Shown: positions 28,307 to 40,935 of the stretch, piece after piece
Numbering within the stretch: the first letter of the stretch is position 1
How the letters are laid out: every line of letters begins with the position of its first letter
DNA from: Dermatophagoides farinae
Taxonomy: Eukaryota; Arthropoda; Arachnida; Sarcoptiformes; Pyroglyphidae
Direction: 5' to 3'
DNA: 64,000 nt
Assembly (NCBI RefSeq): GCF_024713945.1
Contig: NC_134679.1
Span: 4,593,001-4,657,000 of the forward strand
Made by a program: the position numbers and the translations under genes
Notes under the pieces: model-generated
The model's input: only the letters and a program-made list of their open reading frames with translations
Databases searched by the model: none
Told to the model about the DNA's origin: nothing

Positions 28307-29596
28307 TCATGGTTCCATTGTTTCCAATATGGATTTTATTTGCCCTTTTGCTTCAGATTCTGGAAATACTTCCAACGTTCGTAAGGATTTTTGTCGAAAA
28401 TTTTCCAAAATTGATCGTGATTGTCGCAGACCATTACCTTTACGTATGATGTCAATAAATTCTTGTTGATTCATAATAAATTCACCGGATTGTTTTTTGA
28501 ATGCATTCTTTTGAATCATTCGATCAAATGATCGGCCAGATTCAATGGAATGCATTATAACCGGTAATGAACATAGATCCAATGAATAACTATTGATTGG
28601 CTCTTCATAATTGCCATTATTGTCGAACCATTTGATCTCCTGATATGCTTTGTTAAAAAAGCCAAAATTCTGGCCAAAATCATACGCCTTTTTCTGCAAT
28701 TGTTCATCGAAACCAACCAATTTAAGTGTTGATCGGCAGCCGAATGCAGGTAAACAGGCATTTAGAAGGAAATTTTTCTCTAACCAATAATCAACGTTCA
28801 TTTTTCGGCTCAAATCAAGCGATTCAACTTCGGCAAGAAATTGTCCGGTAGAAGTGTTGACCAAAACCGATACCATCATATCAATAACTTCAATATTTCC
28901 CATATCGGCCAATTCTTTCCATGCTTTAGCCCAGAGAAAATCGCCATACAGAACGGAAATTTTATTACTCAGATTAAGTTGTGTTTCAATGGATCCAGAA
29001 TCCAATGTATTAAATGCAACGTTTCGTACCTGTCGATGTATAAGTACTGCCATATGTATCATTTCAACTATTTTAGCTAGACGCCATTGTATTGTTGAAA
29101 TATCTTTCTGTTCCAATTGTATTCCATTGTTGGATGATAAAGCTGCCTTTGAAATCAATAGAACAATCAAACCCCGTATAAAATGATCGGAAGATGATTC
29201 ATTCTCATATAATCTATCAAATATAATGTGAAAAATTGAAAAACAACATTTTTTTTTATAAAAGTTCACTTACTTTTGTATTTCCGAAAGTGAATAATTG
29301 GTGCCAACTAATTTCTGTAGAATTTGCGTTATGACCATCACTTCTTCAGCGATTAAATTCTGTAGATTTGGTTGTGTTTGATCATTTTGATCGCCTTTTG
29401 TCAATATTCGTTTTGCATTAGATAATGTTTGATCCAATCTGGAACTGATGGGAATTTCTTTCTCTACTTGTTGTTGATGCCGTCTAGACATCGACGTGGC
29501 AATAGATAGATGTACATTTCGAAATGATGTAAATTTCGTTGTAGCCAATTTGACCAGTAGCGATGAACGAATTGATTGCATTATTGATGAAGACAA
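28307..29596 (-). CDS. PDSS2: Polyprenyl (decaprenyl) diphosphate synthase subunit 2, mitochondrial
   Basis: Exons 29596-29274 and 29213-28307, giving 409 aa (human 399). The N-terminus is rich in Ser, Arg and Lys with no acidic residue for about 40 residues, as expected of a mitochondrial presequence. The family blocks LQKLVGTNYSL, FIRGLIVLLISKAAL, ISVLYGDFLWAKA and LEVFPESEAKGQI are present. The first Asp-rich motif of prenyl synthases is absent: the position reads EMIHMAVLIHR. This is normal for PDSS2, the non-catalytic partner that forms a heterotetramer with PDSS1 to make the ubiquinone side chain. The intron is 60 nt (AA|GTAAGT to GATAG|A). Confidence 0.94.
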
Positions 29597-30511
29597 AAAG
29601 CCAAAAATTCGAATTCAATGAAGTGATTTACATACAAACAAAAATTCCAATCAAATTTTAATAATTAAGTATATGTTGTTGTATGTCAATCGAACCGAAT
29701 TTTAGTTAAAGTTTTTTTTCAACATTTACATTGAAAAGAGAGTGTATATAACGGACACACAATAAATAGACTAATAAATGTGTGTGTGTGTGTCCAAATA
29801 GGTCACTAGGTAACAAACAAATTTTTATTTTTGTTATTTTTGATTGGCCGGTAAGTCGGTTAAGTCGAATGACCAGTATGCAAGAACATCGGTAACCTGT
29901 CAGACGACAATTCACATTTCTCTCTCTCTCTCTATCTCTTTCTCTCTTTTTTTGAAAAAAATAAACGATGATGATCATTTCACTTTGGTTTTCAATAATA
30001 ATGGTGAGAAATCATAATTTACGTAACTTGTCAACAATAAGTAACAACGAATATTTACATTTAGTCGAACCATTCATCAAATCATTATTGATAATAAATT
30101 ATGATTTAGTAAGAAAATTTGTTTTTCAATAATTGAATGTCATAATAATAATACCTGATGATGATGATGATGATGATTAAATACAGCAAACACACATTAT
30201 TTTTATGTGTTTATATGAGTTTTATTTCCGGATACTCAATTCGAAAAAATCGAATTTTTTTCAGAATAATGAAAATTTCATGGACAAATTACTGCCATCT
30301 AGCGGTCAATGTTTTTAGTCTTGATTTTAGAATTTATTTTCGAATTTTAAAAACTTGAATTTGAAAAAAAAATTTCGATTGATCATTTATGATAAATATA
30401 AATAAATAAATAAAAAAAAATAAAATTTGACAGTGAATTTAATTAAATTGGTATGTACAAAATTGGCATTTTAAATTGGTCTTTTTTTTGTTATTATTGT
30501 TGACGAAAATT
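29597..30511. other. Spacer between the secreted precursor gene and PDSS2
   Basis: About 0.9 kb holding the PDSS2 promoter and the 3' UTR of the next gene. It contains short CT and GT runs and a GAT repeat at about 30158-30177. No gene seen. Confidence 0.5.
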
Positions 30512-31272
30512 CTATGGCTGTGAGATACGAAATAATCGACCGAATAGTTGTCCCATAGTGACGAAATTTCGAGCGGTAAAATCTTTTGCATATTCACTAA
30601 ATGATTTACCAAATCCTTCGATTGATTCACGAATTTTGATGCCAATCAATTCACCGAGAACTTTGGCTGCAACACCGGCTGTTCCATGACGTTTAAGGTG
30701 TTTGTTACTGAAAAATCCATCATCGATATCTTCGTCCAGATCATGAGAATTTCCAAGGATTTTTTTCAATAAATATTTTTTCATATCATATCTTTTCAAT
30801 GCTGATCCAAACAGATTACTGGTTTCATCTTTAGCTGGCAAATTATTAATGACTGATGATTTATCAATACCAGACAGTCCCGATGCCATTAATGGTAATC
30901 GAGAATTTCCGAATGCATAATTTGGTCCAATAAATTGTGAAGGAATATTATCAAAATCGGGTGTTGCCATTTTACCAGTTGTTATAAAATTTTCAGGAAA
31001 AAATTCTCCAGAACGTTTTTCAGCTTTTTGATCAATCAGATATGGATTATTTAAAATTGGATTCGTTTCAACCGCCAATGAATTGGTCATAATTGTTTTT
31101 GTATTATGCAATTGATCTGTATTCATCATTGAATGATGAATAGTAGCTGCATCCGAAACGGCCAATATTATCACCATTATGAACACTGCTTGATGTGAAA
31201 AACATGAGTCACGGTTGGCAAAAAAAAATTCAAATTCATTTTACCTGAAAAATTATACAACAAATTCATCAT
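30512..31272 (-). CDS. Unrecognised secreted protein, prohormone-like, Cys-free
   Basis: Exons 31272-31245 and 31185-30512, giving 233 aa. Splicing joins MMNLLYNFS to VFIMVIILAVSDA, together a typical signal peptide; neither piece is one alone, which supports the intron. The mature part has no cysteine. Possible proprotein-convertase sites are K66-R67, K140-R141, K145-K146, K150-K151 and K174-R175. The last would release a C-terminal peptide of 58 residues (176-233), amphipathic and Gly-rich at the start (HGTAGVAAKVLGEL). An acidic stretch DLDEDIDD precedes it. I do not recognise the family. It could be a neuropeptide or other secreted precursor. No repeated peptide or amidation signal (Gly before a dibasic site) is obvious. 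Confidence 0.7.
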
Positions 31273-34200
31273 CTTCTTGCACAAATTAAATTTAAAGATT
31301 CGAAACGATGAAACAAAAAAAAAATTCAATCAGCACACAAAAAAATGATTCGAGCCGATGATCAAAATTGATTAAAACGTCGATTGTTGATAGTGATGTG
31401 AATATAATTCAATGGTGTAATCTAAACATGAAAATCTGTCTATCTCTCTTACAAAATACACTGTTGAACTCTAATAAATGAAGATGAATATTGTAGACAA
31501 CAACAACAACAACAACAACCAACCAACCAACAAACCAAGCAACAAAATAAAAACGGTATTCCCGTGTATTTTTGATCTATAGATTTGACTCTTTTTTTTC
31601 TCAATTTTCTTACCTGCCGTATTTGAAATTTGAATTCATCCATCATCATCACCATCACCATCACCATCATCATCTCTCTCTCTCTCTCTCTGTCTCTAAT
31701 AATGTACTTTATATCAGCATTATTCACCATCATCCAAATGACCAGCCATCCGAATTGAAAATGTCAAGTTCAAGGCTTGGTCAGGTCGGTCGGTCGGTTG
31801 GTCGGGTGATAAAGAGAAAATTCAGACCATATCAAAACGAAAATAGAAGATAATTAACTGAGATAGACCGAATTTACTGATGAAAAGCTTCTATTTGAAT
31901 TTTATGGACAAGATCTTTTTAAAGATTCTCAAATAAAACGAATGAACACAACTGACAATTGTTTGTTTGTTTGTTGGTTGATTGGTTGTAAACATTGTTA
32001 TTTGAAATTTGTCAGGTGGAAAAAAACTAGCTGATAATTAATGAAATATGAGTGAGAGAGAATGTAGAACAATCATAGCTATTCTATGTGTTGATATCCG
32101 GTTTTTTCGTTGTTGTTGTTGTTGCTGTTGTTGTTGTTTTCAAGAGGCCAAATGCACACAAACAAAAACATTTAGAATTTTTTTTTAGAAACATCATTAA
32201 TCTCTTCGATAATAACGATAATCCAAGACATTGATGACAAAATTCGTTTTTGAAGGATGATGATGATGATGATGCAAATTCATTTTGATTAATTCGTCTA
32301 ATTATTAAAAAGGAATTTAATCAGGTTTTTGAGAAAGAAACAAGCTTGTTAATGACATTTTTAAATCTTTTTTATCCGATAAACTGATATGATGGAAAAG
32401 AAAAATTTTTAAAGAATTAGGAAATTTTCAGTTTATGACAGGATAGATATTTTGGTGATTCAAAAGATTATGCAAGTGGTTGTTTAAATGATTATATATC
32501 CTATATATGGTTAGCAAATGAATAGCAAGAATGAAGATGACCTATGAATATAACCAATGATGAGATGACATATTCTATGTTGGCATTAATATTTCAAATA
32601 TCCAAACATTTGGACATTTGGAATTTCGACTAAACAGTAGTAGTCTGAAATTGTCTAACATCATCATCATTACAATAATGATCATTAAATAATATGAAAA
32701 ATAAAGGTAGATTATAATCAAGTTCAATTATCTCTTTTTTTTCTAAAATATTTTTTTAGCTATGAATGTAAAAATAATCGCATGGTAAAGGGGCATTTTT
32801 CATCATCATCATTATCATCAGCATAATAATAATAGGTAGCTTGTGGTTGTAAAGCATCAATTTCTTCTTCTTCTTAGCGAATTCTTCTTAGAATATTTTA
32901 TGCAAATCAATATAAGAGAAAACAATCAACCACATAGTTGGATGCCATTTAATGTTGCGTAGCATTGCCATTGCTATGATGGGGATGTCCAAACCCAAAT
33001 CTGTTTATTATTGTTTCGTGACTACAAATGATCATTATTATTATTATCATCATGAATTCATCCCTTTCTTTTTTAATCGTTCTTTGAATTGAACTGATTG
33101 ATTGATTGATCGATTGAAACCTGATGATTGTCACCTTTATTTTGTGGCTAATCATCAAACTTATAAAGAGAAATTGGGCCATTTTTTCTTCTTGATGAAT
33201 TTCTTAAGGCTATGAAAACAAAATTATCTTTGACTATATGTAGGGTTTAATAATAATTATAATCAACATCAATAATGGTAATGATTTCGATACGAATGGA
33301 CAGTAAAAGTAAAGTTTATTTATAGATTACTTTATAGATAATAATAAAAATAATGGACATTAGACAAAAAATACTTGAATCTATCAAAATCTGGTCAATC
33401 AAATTGTTTTTTTGGTTTTTATCAAATGAGTGGTTTTTTTTTGAATGATTTATAACGATATTTTGGTACCAATATATATTAGACTAAATGTGATAGTGAT
33501 TACCAAGGCCAATCATCATTCTTGGTTAGTAAACAACTTGTTGCCATCCAAACTTTCATATATATTTTATGGATTTATTTCAACAAAATAATAGACAGGT
33601 CGAGAAACAATAATATGAGGGAAAGAATTATATAATAATAATAATAATCATTAATTGTATATCAAATATAAAAATGTCAATTGTCGTATATTTGTGTGTG
33701 TGTGTGTGTGTATGATGTATGTATAAAAATGATGAACAATCCAATGTGGTAATATTGATATGTAATGAAATGTTATTATATATATCTTGTTGTATACACA
33801 TATTTATATTGAAGGTTTCTAAATATCGAATCAAACGAATCGAAAAAAAAATTTTATTTTTAAGCTTGATAAATTGAATGACAAAAAATTGTCAATTTAT
33901 CATTAAATGGAACTATCATCATCATCATCATCATCACTCTATGGTCGTAATAGAAACTTTGTAAAAAAAAGATTCAAGGCTCTGCTTCATCATCATCGTT
34001 TGATCCCTCTGTATGTTAACTTTGAAATTCAATCCATAATTATTATTTTGGTCTATTTCATATACCGATCAAATGAATGGATGGCATTTCAATGACGATA
34101 TTGAGATCGATCCGACAGACAAACATTGAAAAAGGTGACATAAATGATGGCAATGATGATGGCAAGCCACGACCCCCGAAATTAAAAAAAAAAAAATATT

Positions 34201-34579
34201 TAAAAAGTCTTAGCACAAAAGATTTGACAAAAAAAACAATATTTTCATAACAATGTAGACGTTTATAGTGAAGGTGCCTAGGTTTTCTAAACTTCAATAA
34301 AGACCACGACCACCACCACCACAACGGCCACCACAATCAAACTACCATAATCACCGCGCAATCATAAACCAACAATGATCATGATGATGAGTATATAAAC
34401 GAGGATCGATGATATTGGTTCAATCTCGTAATGTTAATATCAACGATATATGATATATATTTTTTTTTTTTTTGATTTTGAAGATTGATTTGATTATTAC
34501 ATCATCGTTTAGACGAATTACTTTCGGATTCGAAACAAAAATAAAAAGTGAGTGAAAGAGGAAATTTATTTTTTTTTTA
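31273..34579. other. Gene-poor spacer upstream of kynureninase
   Basis: About 3.3 kb between divergent genes, AT-rich, with CAA repeats at 31499-31520, a CAT/ACC then CT compound repeat at 31638-31692, GAT repeats, and GT near 33690. No coding exon is supportable. Promoters of both neighbours are expected here. Confidence 0.5.
31638..31692. repeat. Compound (CAT/CAC)n-(CT)n microsatellite
   Basis: An imperfect CAT/CAC trinucleotide tract runs directly into about ten CT units. Confidence 0.9.
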
Positions 34580-36780
34580 ATGAAAGAAAAAGTAACAATG
34601 TCGACCACAAAAATTACCAATAATGAATCAAGTCATCGGGACAATAATAAAATGGATGTAAAAACCAAGTGTAAGCAAAAAATCAAAGAAATTGTAAGTA
34701 GTTATTGATACATGGATCGATGACAAATGAAATTTAATTCATTATTCAAATCTATTAATTCATATATAGCAATCTAAATCACGAATAAATCCGGTGGCCA
34801 TCCTACAAAAAAATGCTCACGAATGGAACGTTTCAATTGAATCGGCTGAATTTGCAAGGTTAATGGATAAACATGATCCGTTGTGTTCATTTCGACAGAT
34901 GTTTACGTTTCCAAAAAAAGCTGATCTTCCCAATAGTGAGTTGATATATTAAATCAAATCATCATTTGATAGAGAAAAAGATAGAAAAAAAATCACTCGA
35001 TGATGATTGATTACATTGGTTACTAAAATTAATATTTTTGTTTTCTTCTCGATAAGTTGATAAAATCAATTTAAAAGATCCAGAGGAGGAATGTATCTAC
35101 TTATGTGGCCAATCATTGGGCCTGAAACCTAAACTATTGGATCAAAATGTACAAAAAGTATTGGATAATTGGGCAAACAAAGGTGTACACAGCCATTTTC
35201 ATGGATATCTACCGGCTGCATTATCGGATCTGCCGGCAAAAAAATTAATGGCACGAATGGTTGGAGCACAAGAAAATGAGATTGCCATCTTAAACGGTTT
35301 GACCGTGAATCTACATTTGCTACTGGCAACATTCTATCGACCAGATTCGAATCGATATAAATTGATGATTGAAGATCATGCATTCCCTTCTGATACGGTT
35401 TGTTTTTATTGATAAATCATATTTTAATATGATGATCAAAAATCTCCTGACTTTGTGGTTTTTCCTCTTTATTTCTATAGTATGTAGCTAAATCACAGCT
35501 ACGATCGCATGGAATATCACCGGAAAAGGGACTGATATTATTAAAACCTAGAAAAGTGAGTTTTATATTACTGATATTATCATCTTAAATACCATTAAAT
35601 GATAAATAAACAGGGAGAAAATTTATTGAACGAGGATGACATCATACGATTGTTCGATGAACAAGGTGATCAAATTAAAGTGGCATTACTTCCGGCTGTC
35701 CAATATTATACCGGCCAATTATTGAATGTGAAACGCTTGACTGAAGCAGCTCAAAAAAGAGGAATTTTAGTTGGTGTGGATTTAGCACATGCAGTTGGCA
35801 ATGTTCCAATATATTTGGATGATTGGAATGTTGATTTTGCCGCATGGTGTACATATAAGGTAAGAATTTTGAATCATTATGTTTTCTGTCATGTTATTTT
35901 AACCATATCTTATTATTCAAAAAATAGTATATGAATGCCGGTGCTGGAAGTATGGCAGGGATTTATGTGAATGAAAAATATTTTGCCAATTATAGCAAAA
36001 CATTTCCCATGTATCAAGGATGGTGGGGTAACAATGTACAAACAAAATTCCTGATGAAAGGTGATTTTGATCCTGCTTTAGGTGCCGATATGTTTAAATT
36101 AAGTAATCCATCGCCAGTGTTGAACGCAATGCTTATGACCAGTCTGGAGATATTTGAACAAACATCGATGGAAGAATTACGACAAAAAGAATACATATTG
36201 ACTGGATATCTAGAGTTTATGATTAAATCGTTTTTTCCACAAACCGATAAACGGCATACTCATCAGCAACAAGAATCGACAAATAATGACGGCGATAATC
36301 GATCATTATTGATACCATCCATCCAAATCATAACACCATCAGATCCGGAACAACGAGGAGCACAATTATCATTGATTTTTTCCGTACCGCTTTCAATCAT
36401 TCATGAACAATTTCAGAAACGTGGCATTGTGGTAAGAGATGAAATATTCAATTTGGTTTGGTTTGGTTTCTCTAATTTTGTTTATGATTTAAATATAAAA
36501 AAAATAGTGTGATATTCGAATGCCAAGTGTGATGCGTGTTGCACCGACCCCATTATACAATTCATTCACTGATGTTTATCGATTCATCACTACATTATAT
36601 GATATATTTCAGAATATGGATAGCCTATCCATTAGCCATACTGATGATGATCTTTCAATAATGACCAAAGAAACTGGTGGTGTCATAAACAATGAAATTA
36701 GCGATGATGGCCAAGGATCTTCTATATCCGGTTCAGATTCAGAAGCCGATTCGCTTGGTGGCAGTACAAACACGCTTTAG
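34580..36780 (+). CDS. KYNU: Kynureninase (PLP-dependent)
   Basis: Exons 34580-34693, 34770-34935, 35057-35397, 35481-35555, 35614-35859, 35928-36431 and 36508-36780, giving 572 aa (human 465). Splice phases are consistent throughout. It hydrolyses kynurenine and 3-hydroxykynurenine to anthranilate or 3-hydroxyanthranilate plus alanine in tryptophan breakdown. Landmarks: IYLCGQSLGLKPK, ILNGLTVNLHLLL, EDHAFPSDT, VDLAHAVGNV (PLP-contacting Asp), WCTYK with Schiff-base Lys314 at the end of exon 5, YMNAGAGSMAG, FKLSNPSP and RVAPTPLYNSF. It is longer than usual at the N-terminus, between TDKRHTHQQQES and the last domain, and in a Ser/Asp-rich C-terminal tail of about 55 residues. An inner ATG at 34598 is an alternative start. 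Confidence 0.95.
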
Positions 36781-37124
36781 AATAAAAAAAAATTTTTTAT
36801 TTTAAAACTATTAATGATATAACCTAATATAATTATGGCAATGAGAATTTTCAATTTTCTTTATAGAATATTTCCAAAGATAACAACAACCTGTGAATTT
36901 TTTTTTTTGAAAAAAATGTTACAATTAGCAAAAACAAATAAATTACGTTCAATTATTTTTTTTGTTTATAAATTCATTTGTGTGAAAAATTGTGAATTAA
37001 TTTTTGACTTTCCAAAATCATTGACAATTTTTTAGAACTGAAATTTTGCAATGAGGAACGGAAAAGTCAACAATTTGAATAGAAATAGTTAAGGACATTC
37101 GTCATTAATCTTACCTCATAAATT
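36781..37124. other. Convergent spacer KYNU / LIAS
   Basis: 344 bp between two stop codons, very AT-rich; it must hold both 3' UTRs. No gene seen. Confidence 0.5.
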
Positions 37125-38297
37125 TTATGATGATGATGATGATTTATTTTGGCGACGTTTGACAATCAAATTTTTTATGAAAAATTCACCAGCTTTATAT
37201 GAAGATCGAACTAATGGACCAGAGGCAGTGTAAGCAAAACCTAATTGATTACCATAATCTTCCCAAAAGGCAAATTTTTCGGGTGTTACATATTCGACAA
37301 CTTTTAGATGACGTTTTGTTGGTTGCATATATTGACCCAATGTAAGACAATCGACATTAGCTTGCCGTAGATCTTCCATTGTTTGTTTGATTTGATCATC
37401 TGTTTCCCCGAAACCAAGCATCAATGATGTTTTCGTTATGATTTCTGATTTAAATTCTTTAACACATCGAAGAACGTCCAATGATTGATCGTAATTGGCA
37501 CGTGGATCTCTTACAAATTTTTGGTAATCACGAACAGTTTCTATGTTATGTGCAAACACATCTAAACCAGATAATGCTACCGCACGAACATCAGTACGTT
37601 GGCCACGAAAATCTGGTGTCAGACATTCGACAAGAAGTTTGGGAGAAAGACGTTTGATTTCACGGACAGTACGGGCAAAATGTTCAGCACCGCCATCAGG
37701 CATATCATCACGATCGACCGATGTAAGAACAACATAATCTAAATCCCAAGCTGCGATAGCTTGTGCGGTATTAATTGGTTCATCTGGATCTACTGGCGGT
37801 GGTTTACGAGCAGTTTTCACGGAACAAAATCTACATCCACGAGTACAAGTATCGCCCATTAACATGATGGTAGCGGTTGCAGTTGAACTTTCCGATCCAC
37901 CCCAACATTCACCGATATTTGGACATTTAGCTTCCTCACAAACAGTGTGTAATTTAAGGTTACGAAGTGTCGATTTTAATCGATGATAATTTGGTCCAAC
38001 TGGAATATCTCGTTTGAGCCATGGTGGTAAACGTAGCCGTTCACTTTCACCTATTTCCCGTTTTAATTTTCCTTGATAATCACTAAATGTCTGTACATTT
38101 CGTGGTACGACACCAGCAATAAAATCGTCAAATCCAGGTCCTTTGTCGAGTTTTTCTTTGAATGTGGTTGAAATTTTATCATCAGTCGGGCTGCCATCAT
38201 TAGCATTCGATAGTGATGAGCCAGTCGAAAAACACATCCAACGTTGTATGGATAAAGAAACAGCTAATTTCGTTCGATGGCTCAATGTATGTTGCAT
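37125..38297 (-). CDS. LIAS: Lipoyl synthase, mitochondrial (radical SAM)
   Basis: Single-exon 390-aa protein (human 372). The N-terminus is basic and Ser-rich, fitting a mitochondrial presequence. The auxiliary 4Fe-4S cluster ligands are C120, C125 and C131 (CX4CX5C), and the radical SAM ligands C151, C155 and C158 (CTRGCRFC). The C-terminal RSSYKAGEF at 364-372 supplies the conserved serine ligand to the auxiliary cluster. It inserts two sulfurs into octanoyl chains on PDH, KGDH and GCV H protein to make lipoyl groups. It is convergent with KYNU and divergent from FAF2. A poly-Ser tail ends the protein, encoded by a GAT/ATC-type repeat. Confidence 0.97.
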   Translation of the reverse strand: MQHTLSHRTKLAVSLSIQRWMCFSTGSSLSNANDGSPTDDKISTTFKEKLDKGPGFDDFIAGVVPRNVQTFSDYQGKLKREIGESERLRLPPWLKRDIPVGPNYHRLKSTLRNLKLHTVCEEAKCPNIGECWGGSESSTATATIMLMGDTCTRGCRFCSVKTARKPPPVDPDEPINTAQAIAAWDLDYVVLTSVDRDDMPDGGAEHFARTVREIKRLSPKLLVECLTPDFRGQRTDVRAVALSGLDVFAHNIETVRDYQKFVRDPRANYDQSLDVLRCVKEFKSEIITKTSLMLGFGETDDQIKQTMEDLRQANVDCLTLGQYMQPTKRHLKVVEYVTPEKFAFWEDYGNQLGFAYTASGPLVRSSYKAGEFFIKNLIVKRRQNKSSSSS

Positions 38298-38692
38298 TTT
38301 TGTTGTTGTTACAACAATAAATTTATTTGAACAAAAATTTAAACAATAATAATAATTCCAAAACCATTTAATTCGAACTTTGATCGCTTGCTTTTGTTAG
38401 CAATTTTACATTTGCAACCAAACGAGTAGAAATAGACTCGAGCGAATGTGTTTATATTGGATGTTTATGTTTATATCACAGCATTTTTTTTTTTGATTCA
38501 ATTCATCATTGCCATAATCTCATTATCATCAAACGACCATATAGCCATTTTATTCAGCTTGTCATCATATTATTTTTTTCTTTTGTTTTAATTATTATTT
38601 TGGACAACAAAAGCTTAATTCCAATTTACATGCACATATTTTGCTGTTATAAAAAAGTCATCAATCGTAATAAATTATTAGAATAATAAGAA
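38298..38692. promoter_or_regulatory. Shared promoter interval, LIAS / FAF2
   Basis: 395 bp between divergent start codons. Both promoters must lie here. AT-rich, no clear TATA or initiator that I would assert. Confidence 0.45.
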
Positions 38693-40316
38693 ATGGGTGA
38701 TCATCAACAACAAGATCTAATCGAACAAATCCGTGATCAATTGACCGAAGATCAACGGAAAAAATTGTCTCAATTTAAAGTGAGTTTCAAATTTTGTCTT
38801 TCAGAATAAATATTTATTTATTTATTTAAGGATATATCCGGAATGAATGATTTTGAATCCTATCATATATTGCGAGCAAATGAATGGAACGTTGAAATTG
38901 CTTTGGATCTTACCTTGGAAGGAGCTTATAATCGCGATGTCATTCAGAATATGATACAGCAATCGAACAGTAATAACAACGAAGAGCAGCCTGATACAAC
39001 AACATCTTCATTGAGACGTCGAAATGTTCCGACACCTCCGTCATCGTTTTCTTCCACGAGTTTTTCATCATCATCGACATTATTGCTTGATAATGATACA
39101 AATACAAGTGCAATAAATAACAATAGAAGTAACAATAATAGTAATAATGATAATGATAATGGTCTTCATATGGTACTATGGAATACGGCTACCTGGATAT
39201 TTAAATTACCATTTATATTGGTCATGAATACCTTGAATACATTTTATGATTTTTTCATCTCGATGATCTATCCGACATTAAGTAGGTTTACAATTTATAT
39301 TGCGATTATTTTTTTTTAAATTTGCTGCATTTTTTCTAGATTATGATCCAAATGGAACAGTCGAACTATTCATTCGTGAATTTGAGGAAAAATATGGACA
39401 ACAACATCCCACATTTTTTCGTGGTACTTATTCCCAAGTAATCGAACATGGTAAACGTGAGATACGTTTCGTATTAATCTACATTCATTCTCCATCATAT
39501 CGCGATATTGATAAATTTTGTACAAACGTTATTATCACACAAAAATTTATCGATTTAATCAATGGAGAAAATCTAATATTCTGGTCATGCTCAGTTGATT
39601 ATCCGGAAGGTTATAAAGCTTATCAATCGTTAAAGGTTAATCAATATCCTTTCATGGCATTGATTGGCCTTAAGAATCACAAAATGATTGTAATGAAAAA
39701 AATCGAAGGCTTCCACAATGTCGATACCATTGTGGCCACTTTACGTACTGCTATACAAAATAATGAATTTTCCTTGATGGCTGCCCGTCTTGATCGTCAG
39801 GAACGTGATATGGCAAGTTTGATTCGCGCTCAACAGGATGCTGCATTTGAAGAATCGTTGAAAGCCGATCAAGAAAAAGAACGCCGTAAACGTGAAGAAC
39901 GCGAACAAATTGAACGAAAAGAACTTCTTGAACGACAACGACAACAAGCTGAAGAGGAACGTAAACAACGGATATCAGATATGAAGAAATCATTGCTCGC
40001 AGACATATCAACCGAACCGGATGCTGATCAATCGGATGCATGGCGTATAATGTTCAAACTGCCTAATGGTACACGCTTAGAGCGCCGGTTTCTCCGTACA
40101 GATCCTGTCAAATATCTTTACTATTATGTATTTTGTAAAGAGATGGAATTGATAAATTTTAAATTGCGTACAAATTTTCCTACGCGTGATCTTCCCGGAC
40201 ATTCACCATCATTCGATGATAATAGATTGCCGAATTCATCGGATATGAATCTGCCATTAGAACAATGTAATCTTGACAATAATATCGTACTATTTGTACA
40301 TGATTTGGATTCATAA
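38693..40316 (+). CDS. FAF2: FAF2/UBXD8, ERAD and lipid-droplet p97 adaptor
   Basis: Exons 38693-38779, 38831-39281 and 39340-40316, giving 504 aa (human 445). Order: UBA domain (about 10-55, with SGMNDFESYHILRANEWNV), an Asn/Ser-rich linker, a hydrophobic hairpin (about 145-178, IFKLPFILVMNTLNTFYDF), a UAS thioredoxin-like domain (about 190-320, ending in the FHNVDTIVATL region), a charged coiled coil (about 325-400), and a C-terminal UBX domain (about 410-504, with RIMFKLPNGTRLERRF). FAF2 inserts its hairpin into the ER or lipid-droplet surface and recruits p97/VCP through UBX for extraction of ubiquitinated proteins. The extra length comes mainly from the Asn-rich linker (residues about 75-140). 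Confidence 0.95.
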
Positions 40317-40935
40317 AATTCCATCTTTTTTGAATGGAAACACCGTCGTTAATCCCCGATACATTGATTTTTTTTTAATATTCTAATTGTGAAAAATACA
40401 CCCATAATTATATGAATACTTATTGAAAATGTGGTAAAAAATTTTACTTTTATCGTTTATTTAGATTTTTTTTTATTTTTGTTGTTTATTGTTTGAAACC
40501 AGAAAATTCTGTTTACTCAAAAAAGACATATGCTATTCTCTATATTTTATTTTTCATTTTATGATTCATTCTCAAATCATAATATAATGATAAATGCTTT
40601 TACGAAAAGGACCAAGTTTTGAACAAATTTTAAAATAATCGATGTTTTCGTTCATTACACGATACTCGTACGGCCAGGTTTATTTTGTTCTTTTCTCGTT
40701 TTCATGCTTGTCTATGATTTTTTTTCCTTCATTCAAGTCATTTGCAAATTTTATAATCTTATCACGCAATTTATTTATTGCATAGTTGAGCTAATTAATA
40801 TGAAATGAAATGAAATCTATCATTATCAATAGCAATCAAAGAAATAATGGTTAAATGATTGACCCATTATTCATGATGAACAGTTAAAAGGGCATCGTTT
40901 CGAATCAACTATTGGCAATAAAATTGAATTTTTTT
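40317..40935. other. Spacer between FAF2 and SLC25A32
   Basis: 619 bp holding the FAF2 3' UTR and the SLC25A32 promoter. AT-rich; nothing else seen. Confidence 0.5.
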
